A DNA stretch of 30,243 nt from Deltaproteobacteria bacterium (GTDB taxonomy: Bacteria > Desulfobacterota > Syntrophia > Syntrophales > Smithellaceae), in assembly GCA_009668925.1 (NCBI GenBank), contig SBEK01000022.1, forward strand, positions 1 to 30,243, in the 5' to 3' direction. Of the stretch, positions 1-7,381 are shown one piece after another; position 1 is the first letter of the stretch, and the number at the start of each line of letters is the position of its first letter. Both the position numbers and the translations under genes were made by a program. The notes beneath the pieces were generated by a model. The model searched no databases. It worked only from the letters and a program-made list of their open reading frames with translations, and was not told the DNA's origin.

Positions 1-318
1 GATCCGAAAACCTGGTGGACGTTTCTGTTCATCTATATTCTGATTGTGGCCCCCCTCCAGGAGTTTCTGTCCCGGGGAGGATTACAGGGCCCTCTTGAGG
101 AATTTCTTTCTTCAAAATACAAAGTTCCCCTCGCCATCCTCGTTTCCAATCTTCTCTTCAGTACGATGCACCTGTTCATGTCGCTCGAGATTGCTCTCTT
201 GGTCTTCATTCCCGGCGTCTATTTCGGGTGGCTTTACTCGCGGACGCATAATTTGCTCGGCGTTTGGATTGCCCACGCACTGGTCGGTACGATCGGACTT
301 TCCATTGTCGGATTCTGA
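1..318 (+). CDS. CPBP-family intramembrane protease, 3' part only
   Basis: The reading frame is open from the first base, so the gene begins outside the window; 105 codons remain. The visible part is hydrophobic and membrane-spanning. It carries the three spaced motifs of the CPBP (CAAX protease and bacteriocin-processing, Abi) family: QEFLSRG (family form EExxxR), FSTMH (FxxxH) and a final membrane segment with WIAHALVG (HxxxN/G). These Glu, Arg and His residues form the membrane-embedded active site in the family. The first Glu of the EE pair is Gln here, which is unusual. CPBP proteins cleave prenylated or membrane peptides, but the substrate of this one cannot be inferred. The gene ends about 35 bp before a bidirectional terminator and converges with the S1 protein gene. 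Confidence 0.75.
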   Translation, partial: DPKTWWTFLFIYILIVAPLQEFLSRGGLQGPLEEFLSSKYKVPLAILVSNLLFSTMHLFMSLEIALLVFIPGVYFGWLYSRTHNLLGVWIAHALVGTIGLSIVGF

Positions 319-350
319 CCAACGGTGGAGACAAAGCTGGATATATAAAC

Positions 351-391
351 AAAAAAGGGAACGGTTGTAAGCCGTTCCCGATTGTTTTTTT
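351..391. terminator. Bidirectional intrinsic terminator
   Basis: Perfect 8-bp stem GGGAACGG (357-364) and CCGTTCCC (372-379) with a 7-nt loop. It is followed on the plus strand by a T-rich run (385-391) and preceded by A6 (351-356), which is a U-run for the minus strand. It lies between convergent genes, the CPBP protease (+) and the S1 protein (-), and can end both transcripts. Confidence 0.8.
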
Positions 392-426
392 CGGTGGGCG
401 CCGTTTCCGGAAAAGTCGCCTGATTC

Positions 427-1602
427 TTATTTATTCTTTTTTTTCGATTGATTCAGCAGATCACCGAATGTGCCCATCGTCTTAGGCGCCTTGGGCATGT
501 AACTCTTGTAGTCGTCCCTTTCCTCCTCCGAGGCCTCTTTCTCTTCGTTGTTTTCAGCCGGAGCGAGAGAGATTTTTTTATTGTCCCGGTCGATTTTCTC
601 GATCTTCACGTCAATCTCCCGTCCCTCGGAAAGCACATCGCGGGCATGTTTGATCTTCTTTCCCCGACCGAGCTTGGAAATGTGCAAAAGGCCGTCTACG
701 CCTGCTTCCAGTGTGATAAACGCACCAAAATCCGTTAAGCGCGATACTTTGCCCTTATGAATGCTGCCCTCGACGTAATTGCGCACGACCTCATTCCAGG
801 GATCGGGGAGAGTATCCTTAAAGGATAGCGTCACGCGATCGTTTTCCCAGTCCAGGTTGATGATGACGGCTTCAATGGTATCGCCCGGTTTGTAGAGCGA
901 TTTGGCATCTTCCACTCTGCCCCAGGCCATTTCCGAAATCGGTAAGAGGGCCTGTATTCCGCCGATATCGACGAAGGCCCCGAAATCCCGCACGGAGGTG
1001 ACCACTCCCTGTATGGTCATCCCTTTTTGAAGGGAATTTTTCAACGCGGCTTTTTTCTCCTGCTCGATTTTCTCGAGCAAGGGACGTCGCGACAAAACAA
1101 TCTTGCGTCCGTTTTCCCCGTATTCGATGACGATGAAATCAAATTTCTTGCCGACATAATCAACGGCCTTATCGATTCTTCTCCTGTCCATTTGTGAATA
1201 AGGACAAAAACCGCTCGCGCTTGCACTGATCTTTACGGAAAAGCCGCCTTTTACCTCTTTCTCCACAGTTCCTTCCACAGGAATCGCATTTTGATAGGCG
1301 TTCTGCAGGAATTCATCCACGCTTTTTCGCGCCAGCAGCTTGGTGGTAAAAAGCCGCTCGCTGTGGCGGGACGACAGAAAATAAGCCGTAACGGTATCGC
1401 CTTCCTTGACGGTCAGGTTGCCTGTTTCGTCGAGGAATTCTTTCTTGTCAATGTAACCCTCGCTCTTGGCTCCCAGATCTATAAAAATCCATTCCGGAGA
1501 AATTTTGACAACCAGGGCCTCCACTTTTTCTCCGACGGAAAACCGTTTGGGCGTGGCGTAGGATTCTTCAAACATTTCAGCAAAAGTCTTCGTATCTTCC
1601 AT
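427..1602 (-). CDS. S1 RNA-binding domain protein (ribosomal protein S1-like, four S1 repeats)
   Basis: A cytoplasmic 391-residue protein built almost entirely of S1/OB-fold repeats at about residues 22-90, 107-172, 192-262 and 277-346. The last two are the best matches, each with VxxxxDFGAFV/I and a GLLHIS-type strand. The tail is acidic (NNEEKEASEEERDD) and then basic (QSKKKNK). Full-length ribosomal S1 has six repeats, so this is a short paralogue or S1-like RNA-binding protein, probably assisting translation or RNA stability. I chose ATG at 1602 (MEDTKTF) because AAGGA lies 8 nt upstream. An in-frame ATG at 1611 adds three residues but has the AAGG directly abutting it. The gene is alone, with a terminator downstream at 351-391. 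Confidence 0.88.
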   Translation of the reverse strand: MEDTKTFAEMFEESYATPKRFSVGEKVEALVVKISPEWIFIDLGAKSEGYIDKKEFLDETGNLTVKEGDTVTAYFLSSRHSERLFTTKLLARKSVDEFLQNAYQNAIPVEGTVEKEVKGGFSVKISASASGFCPYSQMDRRRIDKAVDYVGKKFDFIVIEYGENGRKIVLSRRPLLEKIEQEKKAALKNSLQKGMTIQGVVTSVRDFGAFVDIGGIQALLPISEMAWGRVEDAKSLYKPGDTIEAVIINLDWENDRVTLSFKDTLPDPWNEVVRNYVEGSIHKGKVSRLTDFGAFITLEAGVDGLLHISKLGRGKKIKHARDVLSEGREIDVKIEKIDRDNKKISLAPAENNEEKEASEEERDDYKSYMPKAPKTMGTFGDLLNQSKKKNK

Positions 1603-1874
1603 AATCGACATCCTTATACGTTAGAATATAATAGTGAGACTTCCTGTAAGCAAGCCTTAAGGGAATAAGGAGAAGGGTTTCCTGCCAGGTGGGCCTACCT
1701 TTAATAAGCGGTTATTTTCCAGTCTCGGGCGCCTCAATATCACGAAATATTCTTTTTGTCCTTTAGAAAATGAGCGCTCTACCCCCAAAGGGCATGAAAA
1801 ATAAAAAACTCTGGATAAATTGAAAAATATGTATTATGGGTCGTTATATAAATACTTAAGGAGTTAAGTAACTT

Positions 1875-3176
1875 ATGCGTTTTGAAATTTCTCGAGGCGG
1901 CAGCGGTCTGACCTACGAAATCCGCAATATTGTGCTCATCGCTAAAAAAATGCAGGAATACGGACTGAAGATTATCTGGGAGAATATCGGTGACCCGGTT
2001 CAAAAAGGTGAACATATTCCGGACTGGATGAAGGAAGTTCTGATGGATATCCTCAGGGATGATGCTTCATATGCTTATTCCCCGACCAAAGGTGTGGATG
2101 ATACCCGGCAGTTCATTGCCGACCGTGTCAACGCCCGGGGCAAAGTCCAAATTACACCGGAAAACATCATCTTCTTCAATGGTCTGGGCGACGCGATTGC
2201 CCGTGCATATAGTTCCATCCAGGTGGATGCCCGCATGATTATGCCGGAGCCGACTTATTCCACGCACTTGATGGCGGAAGTCCTTCATGCGTCCTTTCCG
2301 CCCAATACTTACCGAATGAATCCTTACAATAATTGGGCTCCGGATTTGCGTGAACTGGAACAGAAAGTGCGCTCTCACCGTGCCATCGTCGGCATTTTGA
2401 TCATCAACCCCGATAATCCCACTGGTTTTGTCTATCCCGTGGAAGCGCTGGAAAATGTCGTTCGGATTGCCCGCGAAAATGATCTTTTCGTGATTGCCGA
2501 CGAGACCTACATTAATATTGTTTATAACGGCAAATCGACCGTCCCGCTAGGGGATGTGATCGGCGATGTGCCGGGCATCGCCATGAAAGGCATTTCCAAG
2601 GAACTTCCCTGGCCGGGCGCGCGCTGCGGATGGATGGAGGTCTACAATGCGGAAAAAGACCCGATTTTCGCCCGCTTTATCAATACGATTTTGCATCAGA
2701 AGATGTCGGAAGTCTGCTCCACGACGCTGCCCCAGATGGCGATTCCAAGGATTATGACGCATCCCGAATATAAAAATTATTTGCGGGAACGCACGCAGCA
2801 CTACGAAAAACTCTCCGCCATTGCCTACGGCGTTTTGAAAGATGTGCCTTTTGTCATTGCCAATAAAACCAATGGCGCGTTTTACATGACGGTTCTTTTC
2901 AACGAGTCCGTGCTTAACGACCGGCAGTACCTGCACATCGATCATCCGGAAGTCCGCAGCTATGTGGAGGGATTGACGAAGGATGTTGAGTACGACAAAC
3001 GGTTTGTTTACTACCTGCTGGCTTCAACCGGAATTTGCGTTGTGCCGCTGACCTCCTTCTTTTCACCGCTCCTTGGTTTTCGCATGACGCTTCTCGACAA
3101 GGACGTCGATGAATTTGAATATGTGGTTAAAACCATCGCCCTGAAAATTACCGAGTATATTAATTCAAGTAAATAA
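1875..3176 (+). CDS. Class I/II pyridoxal-phosphate aminotransferase
   Basis: A 433-residue fold-type I aminotransferase that transfers an amino group between an amino acid and a 2-oxoacid in the cytoplasm. Visible motifs are NPDNPTG (178-184), the PLP-ring Asp/Tyr in IADETY (D209, Y212), the Schiff-base lysine in GISKELPWPGARCGW (K242) and the phosphate/substrate arginine R250. Length is typical for the aspartate/alanine/aromatic aminotransferase group; substrate cannot be fixed from sequence. An insertion near residues 345-370 (DRQYLHIDHPEVRSY) separates the large and C-terminal small-domain parts. ATG 1875 has TAAGGAG 11 nt upstream. A weak sigma-70-like promoter is possible at 1820-1850 (TTGAAA, AT-rich -10). 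The gene appears monocistronic. The 272-bp gap upstream shows no other gene. Confidence 0.9.
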   Translation: MRFEISRGGSGLTYEIRNIVLIAKKMQEYGLKIIWENIGDPVQKGEHIPDWMKEVLMDILRDDASYAYSPTKGVDDTRQFIADRVNARGKVQITPENIIFFNGLGDAIARAYSSIQVDARMIMPEPTYSTHLMAEVLHASFPPNTYRMNPYNNWAPDLRELEQKVRSHRAIVGILIINPDNPTGFVYPVEALENVVRIARENDLFVIADETYINIVYNGKSTVPLGDVIGDVPGIAMKGISKELPWPGARCGWMEVYNAEKDPIFARFINTILHQKMSEVCSTTLPQMAIPRIMTHPEYKNYLRERTQHYEKLSAIAYGVLKDVPFVIANKTNGAFYMTVLFNESVLNDRQYLHIDHPEVRSYVEGLTKDVEYDKRFVYYLLASTGICVVPLTSFFSPLLGFRMTLLDKDVDEFEYVVKTIALKITEYINSSK

Positions 3177-3411
3177 ATTCTGTGGCTGATCAGCCCGGGA
3201 ACCATCCGGAATCGGTGATGGCGGAAATAAGCATAAAAACGCAGCAAACGTCTTGGCCGCGCCGGGACGTTTGCCCGCGATCACGTCCCGGCTTGATACT
3301 GGAAAGCCGATGGGGGACGGGCACAAAGAATCGATCATGATCTCAGGTCGTCCATGACTCTGGTTGGAATCGGCAGAGTTACTTATGCATCGTCGAAAAC
3401 GTCGCGATAAA
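3177..3411. other. Intergenic stretch with inverted repeats, no gene seen
   Basis: Between the aminotransferase stop and the RRM gene terminator I see no credible gene. It contains the 12-bp perfect palindrome GGCTGATCAGCC (3184-3195). It also has two mutually exclusive inverted repeats: AAACGTC (3246-3252) with GACGTTT (3266-3272), and GCCGGGACG (3261-3269) with CGTCCCGGC (3284-3292). An open minus-strand frame across it gives no recognisable protein. Confidence 0.5.
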
Positions 3412-3453
3412 AAAAGAGCAGAAGGTTTGCCATCCATTGCCTTCTGCTCTTTT
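3412..3453. terminator. Bidirectional intrinsic terminator after the RRM gene
   Basis: A 14-bp perfect stem, AAAAGAGCAGAAGG (3412-3425) pairing with 3440-3453, around a 14-nt loop. It is flanked by A-runs upstream, which make a U-run on the minus strand. It sits 24 bp past the stop of the minus-strand RRM gene and can also stop read-through from the aminotransferase gene. Confidence 0.85.
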
Positions 3454-3476
3454 CCAAAAGAATCTCTTTAAGGATC

Positions 3477-3821
3477 TTAATACCTGCCGCCGCGGTTTCC
3501 GCCTCCGCCGCGGTTTCCGCCGCCACGATAACCGCCGCCTCCGCCGCGGTTTCCGCCGCCGGCACCGAATTCTTTCTTCGGTCTGGCTTCGTTAACGGTG
3601 ATGGCCTTGCCATCCAGCATGCCCCCGTTGAACTTCTGAATGGCCTGTGTTGCGCCTTCCTCGGTTTTCATTTCGACAAAACCGAAGCCTTTGGACTGAC
3701 CGGTGAATTTGTCTTTAATAATGGAAGCGGAAACGACTTCTCCTGCTTCCGCAAAGTTCGTCTTCAGGTCTTCGTCCGTGACCTTGAAAGACAGGTTGCC
3801 GACATACAAATTTTTGTTCAT
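3477..3821 (-). CDS. RRM-domain, glycine-rich RNA-binding protein
   Basis: A 114-residue cytoplasmic RNA-binding protein. One RNA recognition motif fills residues 3-80: RNP2 is LYVGNL (5-10) and RNP1 is KGFGFVEM (44-51), so the aromatic RNA-stacking residues Y6, F46 and F48 are present. It is followed by a 30-residue Gly/Arg/Asn tail with repeated NRGGGG/GYRGGG units (from about residue 85). This matches the small bacterial Rbp proteins of cyanobacteria and proteobacteria, several of which are cold-induced mRNA-binding proteins. ATG 3821 has AAAGGGA at a good distance; an in-frame ATG 12 codons upstream lacks support. A 6-bp hairpin, ATGCCA-N5-TGGCAT (3841-3857), lies just upstream of the ribosome-binding site, and a terminator-like hairpin lies 212 nt upstream. 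Confidence 0.92.
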   Translation of the reverse strand: MNKNLYVGNLSFKVTDEDLKTNFAEAGEVVSASIIKDKFTGQSKGFGFVEMKTEEGATQAIQKFNGGMLDGKAITVNEARPKKEFGAGGGNRGGGGGYRGGGNRGGGGNRGGRY

Positions 3822-4032
3822 TTTAATTCCCTTTCTCTTTATGCCAATCAGTGGCATGCGTTAAACCTTCATTCCCCCGTGGGGTTCCACAAAGCATCGT
3901 CATCACCCCCATCCAGCTCCTGATTGAGAAGGAAGGTTGAAGGGAGGGCCTGTATGCCTCACCTGCCTGCGCGTTTGGGCCAGGCTTATCGACATCGTCT
4001 GCACTTTCCGACGGCGTCGTCACCGCAGCGGT

Positions 4033-4072
4033 AAATAAAAAACCACCATAACAAAAAGCGAGTTTGGTGGCT
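4033..4072 (-). terminator. Minus-strand terminator or attenuator upstream of the RRM gene
   Basis: Read on the minus strand: AGCCACCA (4072-4065), a 16-nt loop, TGGTGGTT (4048-4041), then TTTT-A-TTT. The stem is 8 pairs with one G-U. No gene clearly ends here, and the RRM start codon is 212 nt downstream. It therefore either ends a short RNA or attenuates the RRM transcript. Confidence 0.45.
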
Positions 4073-4817
4073 GCGTCTCATTGATTAAAAGATAGTGAGT
4101 ATTCTAAAAAACAATACGCTTTATAGAAGACCTTATGGTCATAATACCCGACATTAGTCAAGAAGCATTTTTTCTGCAAAGCGGGCAATCACGCGTCTTT
4201 GGCAGCGCCCCAATATCCGCCAAAATTTTATGCGGCCCGGAAATCGGCCGGAGCGCGGGGATAAGGGACGAACCAAGGTCTTTGCCTATCGAAGGGGCAA
4301 TTCCGATCAAGATAAAGTGTAAGTGTTCAGATTATGTTTATAAACGGTTCAATACAGATGATGCTGAATAAGGCAATGAATGCGACGATGATTGAACAAG
4401 AATTAGCTGTAAGACCTTCCGGCAGAGATCCTGTAACTGTGGTGAATTCATTTTTTGTATTCACTGAGCGTGCCCAACCGGCCTGCTAAACGGTGTGTCC
4501 GTCATCCGGCAAACGAGTAAAAAGTGTTGCAGCTCGGCCAATTCATCGCGAGATCCTGTCGGAAAGCTATTCTCATTTTTATGCAGGTCACGTGCGGCAA
4601 TGCTTGTACACCGGTATTTCCGGTTGAAAGCATTTACCGGGACATCCATCTGATTTCGTCTGGGCGCTTTCCAACATATATTAATTGTATTATGCCAATA
4701 TTGTTTATTTTTCTTATAAAGCAATTTTGAAAAGGGAGATGGTTTTTCATGAACACTTCCCATCCCAAATATTTCTTGACAGGCGGGTCGGATTAAGGTA
4801 GGGGAATCCCCAGAATA

Positions 4818-4836
4818 ATTTGACTTGCGGTCAAAT
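4818..4836. promoter_or_regulatory. Perfect palindrome, candidate regulator-binding site
   Basis: ATTTGACTTGCGGTCAAAT: 7-bp arms around 5 bp. Read on the minus strand its core, TTGACCGCAAGTCAA, is nearly identical to the core at 14177-14192 (TTGACCGCAAAGTCAA). A degenerate version (TTGAC-N6-GTC) lies at 4776-4789. The size and symmetry fit a TetR-type dimer, but no regulator gene is nearby. Confidence 0.35.
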
Positions 4837-5198
4837 CCTGACCTCATGTTTATAAATCAGTAAGATTCGACACTTTCGGCACCTTGCAGAAGTGGCGCCC
4901 CTTCGAAAATCGGAGCACCAGGGGCAAGTTGTTAATTCTTTAATAAAAAAGTGACGCAGGCGAGCTTTTCCCGGCGCTTCGCGGCTTAAGGTAAATTAAA
5001 TTTTTATGTGTTCACAGATGGCGGTGCACACCTCAACTCCAGTGAGTCGGCTCTCTCACTGCGCACCTTAAGCGTGCCCGAAGCACTCGTGATTGCAAGC
5101 TTAATTCCAGTTCATTCATGGTACTTTACAGCGTCACTCGGTTCTTCAGAATCGAAAAAAGGCGGTGCTTTTTAAGGTGATACGGCGATAAGTTTTCC

Positions 5199-5250
5199 TT
5201 GAAATTAAATGAAAAGTTATTTTTTATGGCGAAACGTTAAGTAAACGTTT
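5199..5250 (+). promoter_or_regulatory. Putative acs promoter with overlapping operator
   Basis: A possible sigma-70 promoter: TTGAAA (5199-5204), 17 bp, then TTTTAT (5222-5227). The predicted start falls inside a perfect inverted repeat, AAACGTT-AAGTA-AACGTTT (5232-5250), which ends 38 bp before the acs ATG. An operator over the start site suggests repression. The -10 box is poor, so the promoter call is tentative; the inverted repeat itself is directly visible. Confidence 0.35.
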
Positions 5251-5288
5251 GAAAATACTAAAATTTAAAACTAGGAGGAATATCTAAC

Positions 5289-7262
5289 ATGGCGGATGCA
5301 GGGAAGGTTCAGTTGAAGGAAATATATCCGATTCCGGAAGCGGCAAAAAAGAAAGCTTGGGTCAGCGGCAGAGAAGCCTATGACAAGATGTGGAAGCGCT
5401 CCGTAGAGGAACCGGAAAAGTTCTGGGCAGAAATTGCGGAACAGCAGGTCACTTGGTTCAAGAAATGGGACAAAGTGATGGATTACAACTTTGACATTAA
5501 AAAAGGGCCCATCTACGTAAAATTCTTTGAAGGCGGGAAGCTCAACGTCTCTTATAACTGTCTGGACAGACACCTTGAGAAACGCGCCAATCAGGTTGCA
5601 ATCCAGTGGGAAGGCAACGAGCCCGGTGAAGAAAGAGCCATTACGTATAAGCAGCTTCATGAAGAAGTTTGCAAATTCGCCAATGTTCTGAAGTCCAAAG
5701 GTGTGCAGAAGGGCGACCGCGTCTGTCTGTATATGCCGATGGTTCCGGAGCTGGGCATTGCCGCTCTGGCCTGCTCGCGCATCGGCGCCATTCACTGCAT
5801 CGTTTTCGGCGGATTCAGCGCCGACGCTCTCCGAGACAGAATCGTTAACGGCGGCGCCAAAGTGCTGGTGGTCTGCGATGGTACTTTCCGCGGCAACAAG
5901 GCTGTTCCTCAGAAAGCCACCGCCGATGAAGCACTGCCCTCCTGCCCCACGATTACATCCGTGATCGTGGTCAACAGAGTCGGAGACAAGATTAAATGCG
6001 ATATGAAAGCCGGCCGCGACTCCTGGTATCATGAAGAAATGGCCAAAGCTTCCGCTCAGTGCGAACCCGAATGGATGGATGCCGAAGATCCGCTGTTCAT
6101 CCTCTATACGTCGGGTTCCACCGGACAGCCCAAAGGTGTCATGCATACCACGGGCGGCTACCTCGTTTACGGCTCCTACACCCACAAGATTGTTTTCGAT
6201 TATCATGAAGGCGATATGTACTGGTGTACGGCCGACCTGGGCTGGGTTACGGGTCACACCTACATTCTGTACGGGCCTCTGTGCAACGGTGCAACGTCCG
6301 TTATGTTTGAAGGCGTTCCGAACTACCCGACCTACAGTCGTTTCTGGCAGGTCGTTGAAAAATACAAGGTCAATATTTTCTATACCGCTCCGACCGCTAT
6401 CCGCGCTATCGCGAAAGAAGGCGACGACTTCGTGAAGAAGTGCGACATCTCCTCTCTGCGCACGCTCGGCACCGTCGGCGAACCGATCAACCCCGAAGCC
6501 TGGAACTGGTACTATAATCTGATCGGCCGCGGCGAATGCCCGATCGTGGACACCTGGTGGCAGACCGAAACCGGCGGCATCCTGATTACCCCGCTGCCCG
6601 GCGCCATTGAAATCAAACCCGGTATGGCCACACTGCCCTTCTTCGGCGTACAGCCGGTGCTGGTCGACGATGAGGGCAAAGAATTCAAAGATACAATCGC
6701 CAGCGGCGCTCTGTGCATCAAAGTTCCGTGGCCCGGCATTATGAGAGGTGTTTATGGCGATCCCAAGCGTTTCCAGGAAACCTATTTCGAACAGTTCCCC
6801 GGCTACTATGTAACGGGCGACGGATGCCGTCGTGATAAGGATGGTTACTATCAGATCACCGGCCGTATCGACGATGTTATAAATGTTTCCGGCCACCGTA
6901 TGGGCACCGCCGAAGTGGAAAGCGCTCTGGTCGCCCACAAGGCTGTCGCCGAGGCCGCCGTCGTCGGCATGCCGCATGACATCAAAGGTCAGGGCATCTA
7001 TGCTTATGTCACCCTGAAGACCGGTGTCGAGAAATCCGACGCCCTGAAGAAAGAATTGATCGCTCATGTCCGCACCGTTATCGGACCCATCGCGACCCCC
7101 GACAAGATTCAGTGGGCGGATGGTCTTCCCAAGACCCGCAGTGGAAAGATCATGAGAAGAATTTTGAAAAAAGTCGCCGCGAACGACATCAGCAATCTTG
7201 GCGATACCAGCACGCTGGCTGATCCGTCGGTCGTTGATGACATCGTCAAAAACAGACAGTAG
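5289..7262 (+). CDS. acs: Acetate-CoA ligase, AMP-forming (acetyl-CoA synthetase)
   Basis: A 657-residue enzyme interconverting acetate, ATP and CoA with acetyl-CoA, AMP and pyrophosphate. It is full length for Acs. It shows the ACAS N-terminal region, the adenylate P-loop [10 protein letters not shown] (274-283), the core motif TWWQTETGG (422-430) whose tryptophans keep the carboxylate pocket small, the hinge region [20 protein letters not shown], and the C-terminal [11 protein letters not shown] with catalytic, acetylatable K620. ATG 5289 has AGGAGG 10 nt upstream. It is the first gene of the acs-etfB-etfA-Fe-S oxidoreductase-hydratase cluster. In Syntrophus an Acs is known to run in reverse, making ATP from acetyl-CoA, AMP and pyrophosphate; that this copy does so is inferred from context. 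A terminator follows at 7268-7302. Confidence 0.96.
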   Translation: MADAGKVQLKEIYPIPEAAKKKAWVSGREAYDKMWKRSVEEPEKFWAEIAEQQVTWFKKWDKVMDYNFDIKKGPIYVKFFEGGKLNVSYNCLDRHLEKRANQVAIQWEGNEPGEERAITYKQLHEEVCKFANVLKSKGVQKGDRVCLYMPMVPELGIAALACSRIGAIHCIVFGGFSADALRDRIVNGGAKVLVVCDGTFRGNKAVPQKATADEALPSCPTITSVIVVNRVGDKIKCDMKAGRDSWYHEEMAKASAQCEPEWMDAEDPLFILYTSGSTGQPKGVMHTTGGYLVYGSYTHKIVFDYHEGDMYWCTADLGWVTGHTYILYGPLCNGATSVMFEGVPNYPTYSRFWQVVEKYKVNIFYTAPTAIRAIAKEGDDFVKKCDISSLRTLGTVGEPINPEAWNWYYNLIGRGECPIVDTWWQTETGGILITPLPGAIEIKPGMATLPFFGVQPVLVDDEGKEFKDTIASGALCIKVPWPGIMRGVYGDPKRFQETYFEQFPGYYVTGDGCRRDKDGYYQITGRIDDVINVSGHRMGTAEVESALVAHKAVAEAAVVGMPHDIKGQGIYAYVTLKTGVEKSDALKKELIAHVRTVIGPIATPDKIQWADGLPKTRSGKIMRRILKKVAANDISNLGDTSTLADPSVVDDIVKNRQ

Positions 7263-7267
7263 TACAG

Positions 7268-7302
7268 ACGCCCGGTTCTCTCCCGAGAGGATCGGGCGTT
7301 TT
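7268..7302 (+). terminator. Intrinsic terminator between acs and etfB
   Basis: Stem ACGCCCG (7268-7274) with CGGGCGT (7293-7299), an inner TCTC/GAGA pairing, then TTTT. The short U-run suggests partial termination, allowing acs and etfBA to be expressed at different levels from one promoter. Confidence 0.6.
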
Positions 7303-7381
7303 GATAGGATGGTGTAAGAAAATTTTAGATGCACGCATCGCCTCATCGAAGGCGACGTGCAGGAGAAGGAGGTTTTTGACA

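Larger units (their letters stand above)
3822..5198. other. Long intergenic region without a convincing gene
   Basis: About 1.4 kb between two divergent genes (RRM, -; acs, +). Open frames here are short or have odd composition: a 128-residue frame at 4461-4847 (-), a 66-residue frame at 3823-4023 (-), and a 45-residue hydrophobic frame at 4327-4464 (-, GTG start, no ribosome-binding site). None is recognised. Non-coding signals include a minus-strand terminator (4033-4072), a possible minus-strand promoter (TTGACT at 4161-4156, CATAAG at 4137-4132), a perfect palindrome (4818-4836), a 7-bp hairpin CAGTGAG/CTCACTG (5040-5061), and a closing pair GCTTAAGGT (4984-4992)/ACCTTAAGC (5065-5073). 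Base composition is more AT-rich than in the surrounding genes. Confidence 0.5.

Noticed and set aside
4334..4489. 51-codon plus-strand frame (MFINGSIQMMLNKAMNAT...)
   Set aside because: No ribosome-binding site or recognisable similarity, and it overlaps an open frame on the other strand.
4749..4796. 15-codon frame MNTSHPKYFLTGGSD after AAAGGGAG
   Set aside because: It looks like a leader peptide but has no run of regulatory codons and no attenuator directly after it.
5271..7346. 691-codon open frame antisense to acs
   Set aside because: It is the complement of a high-confidence acs gene; codon bias there leaves the opposite strand open. The translation resembles no protein.
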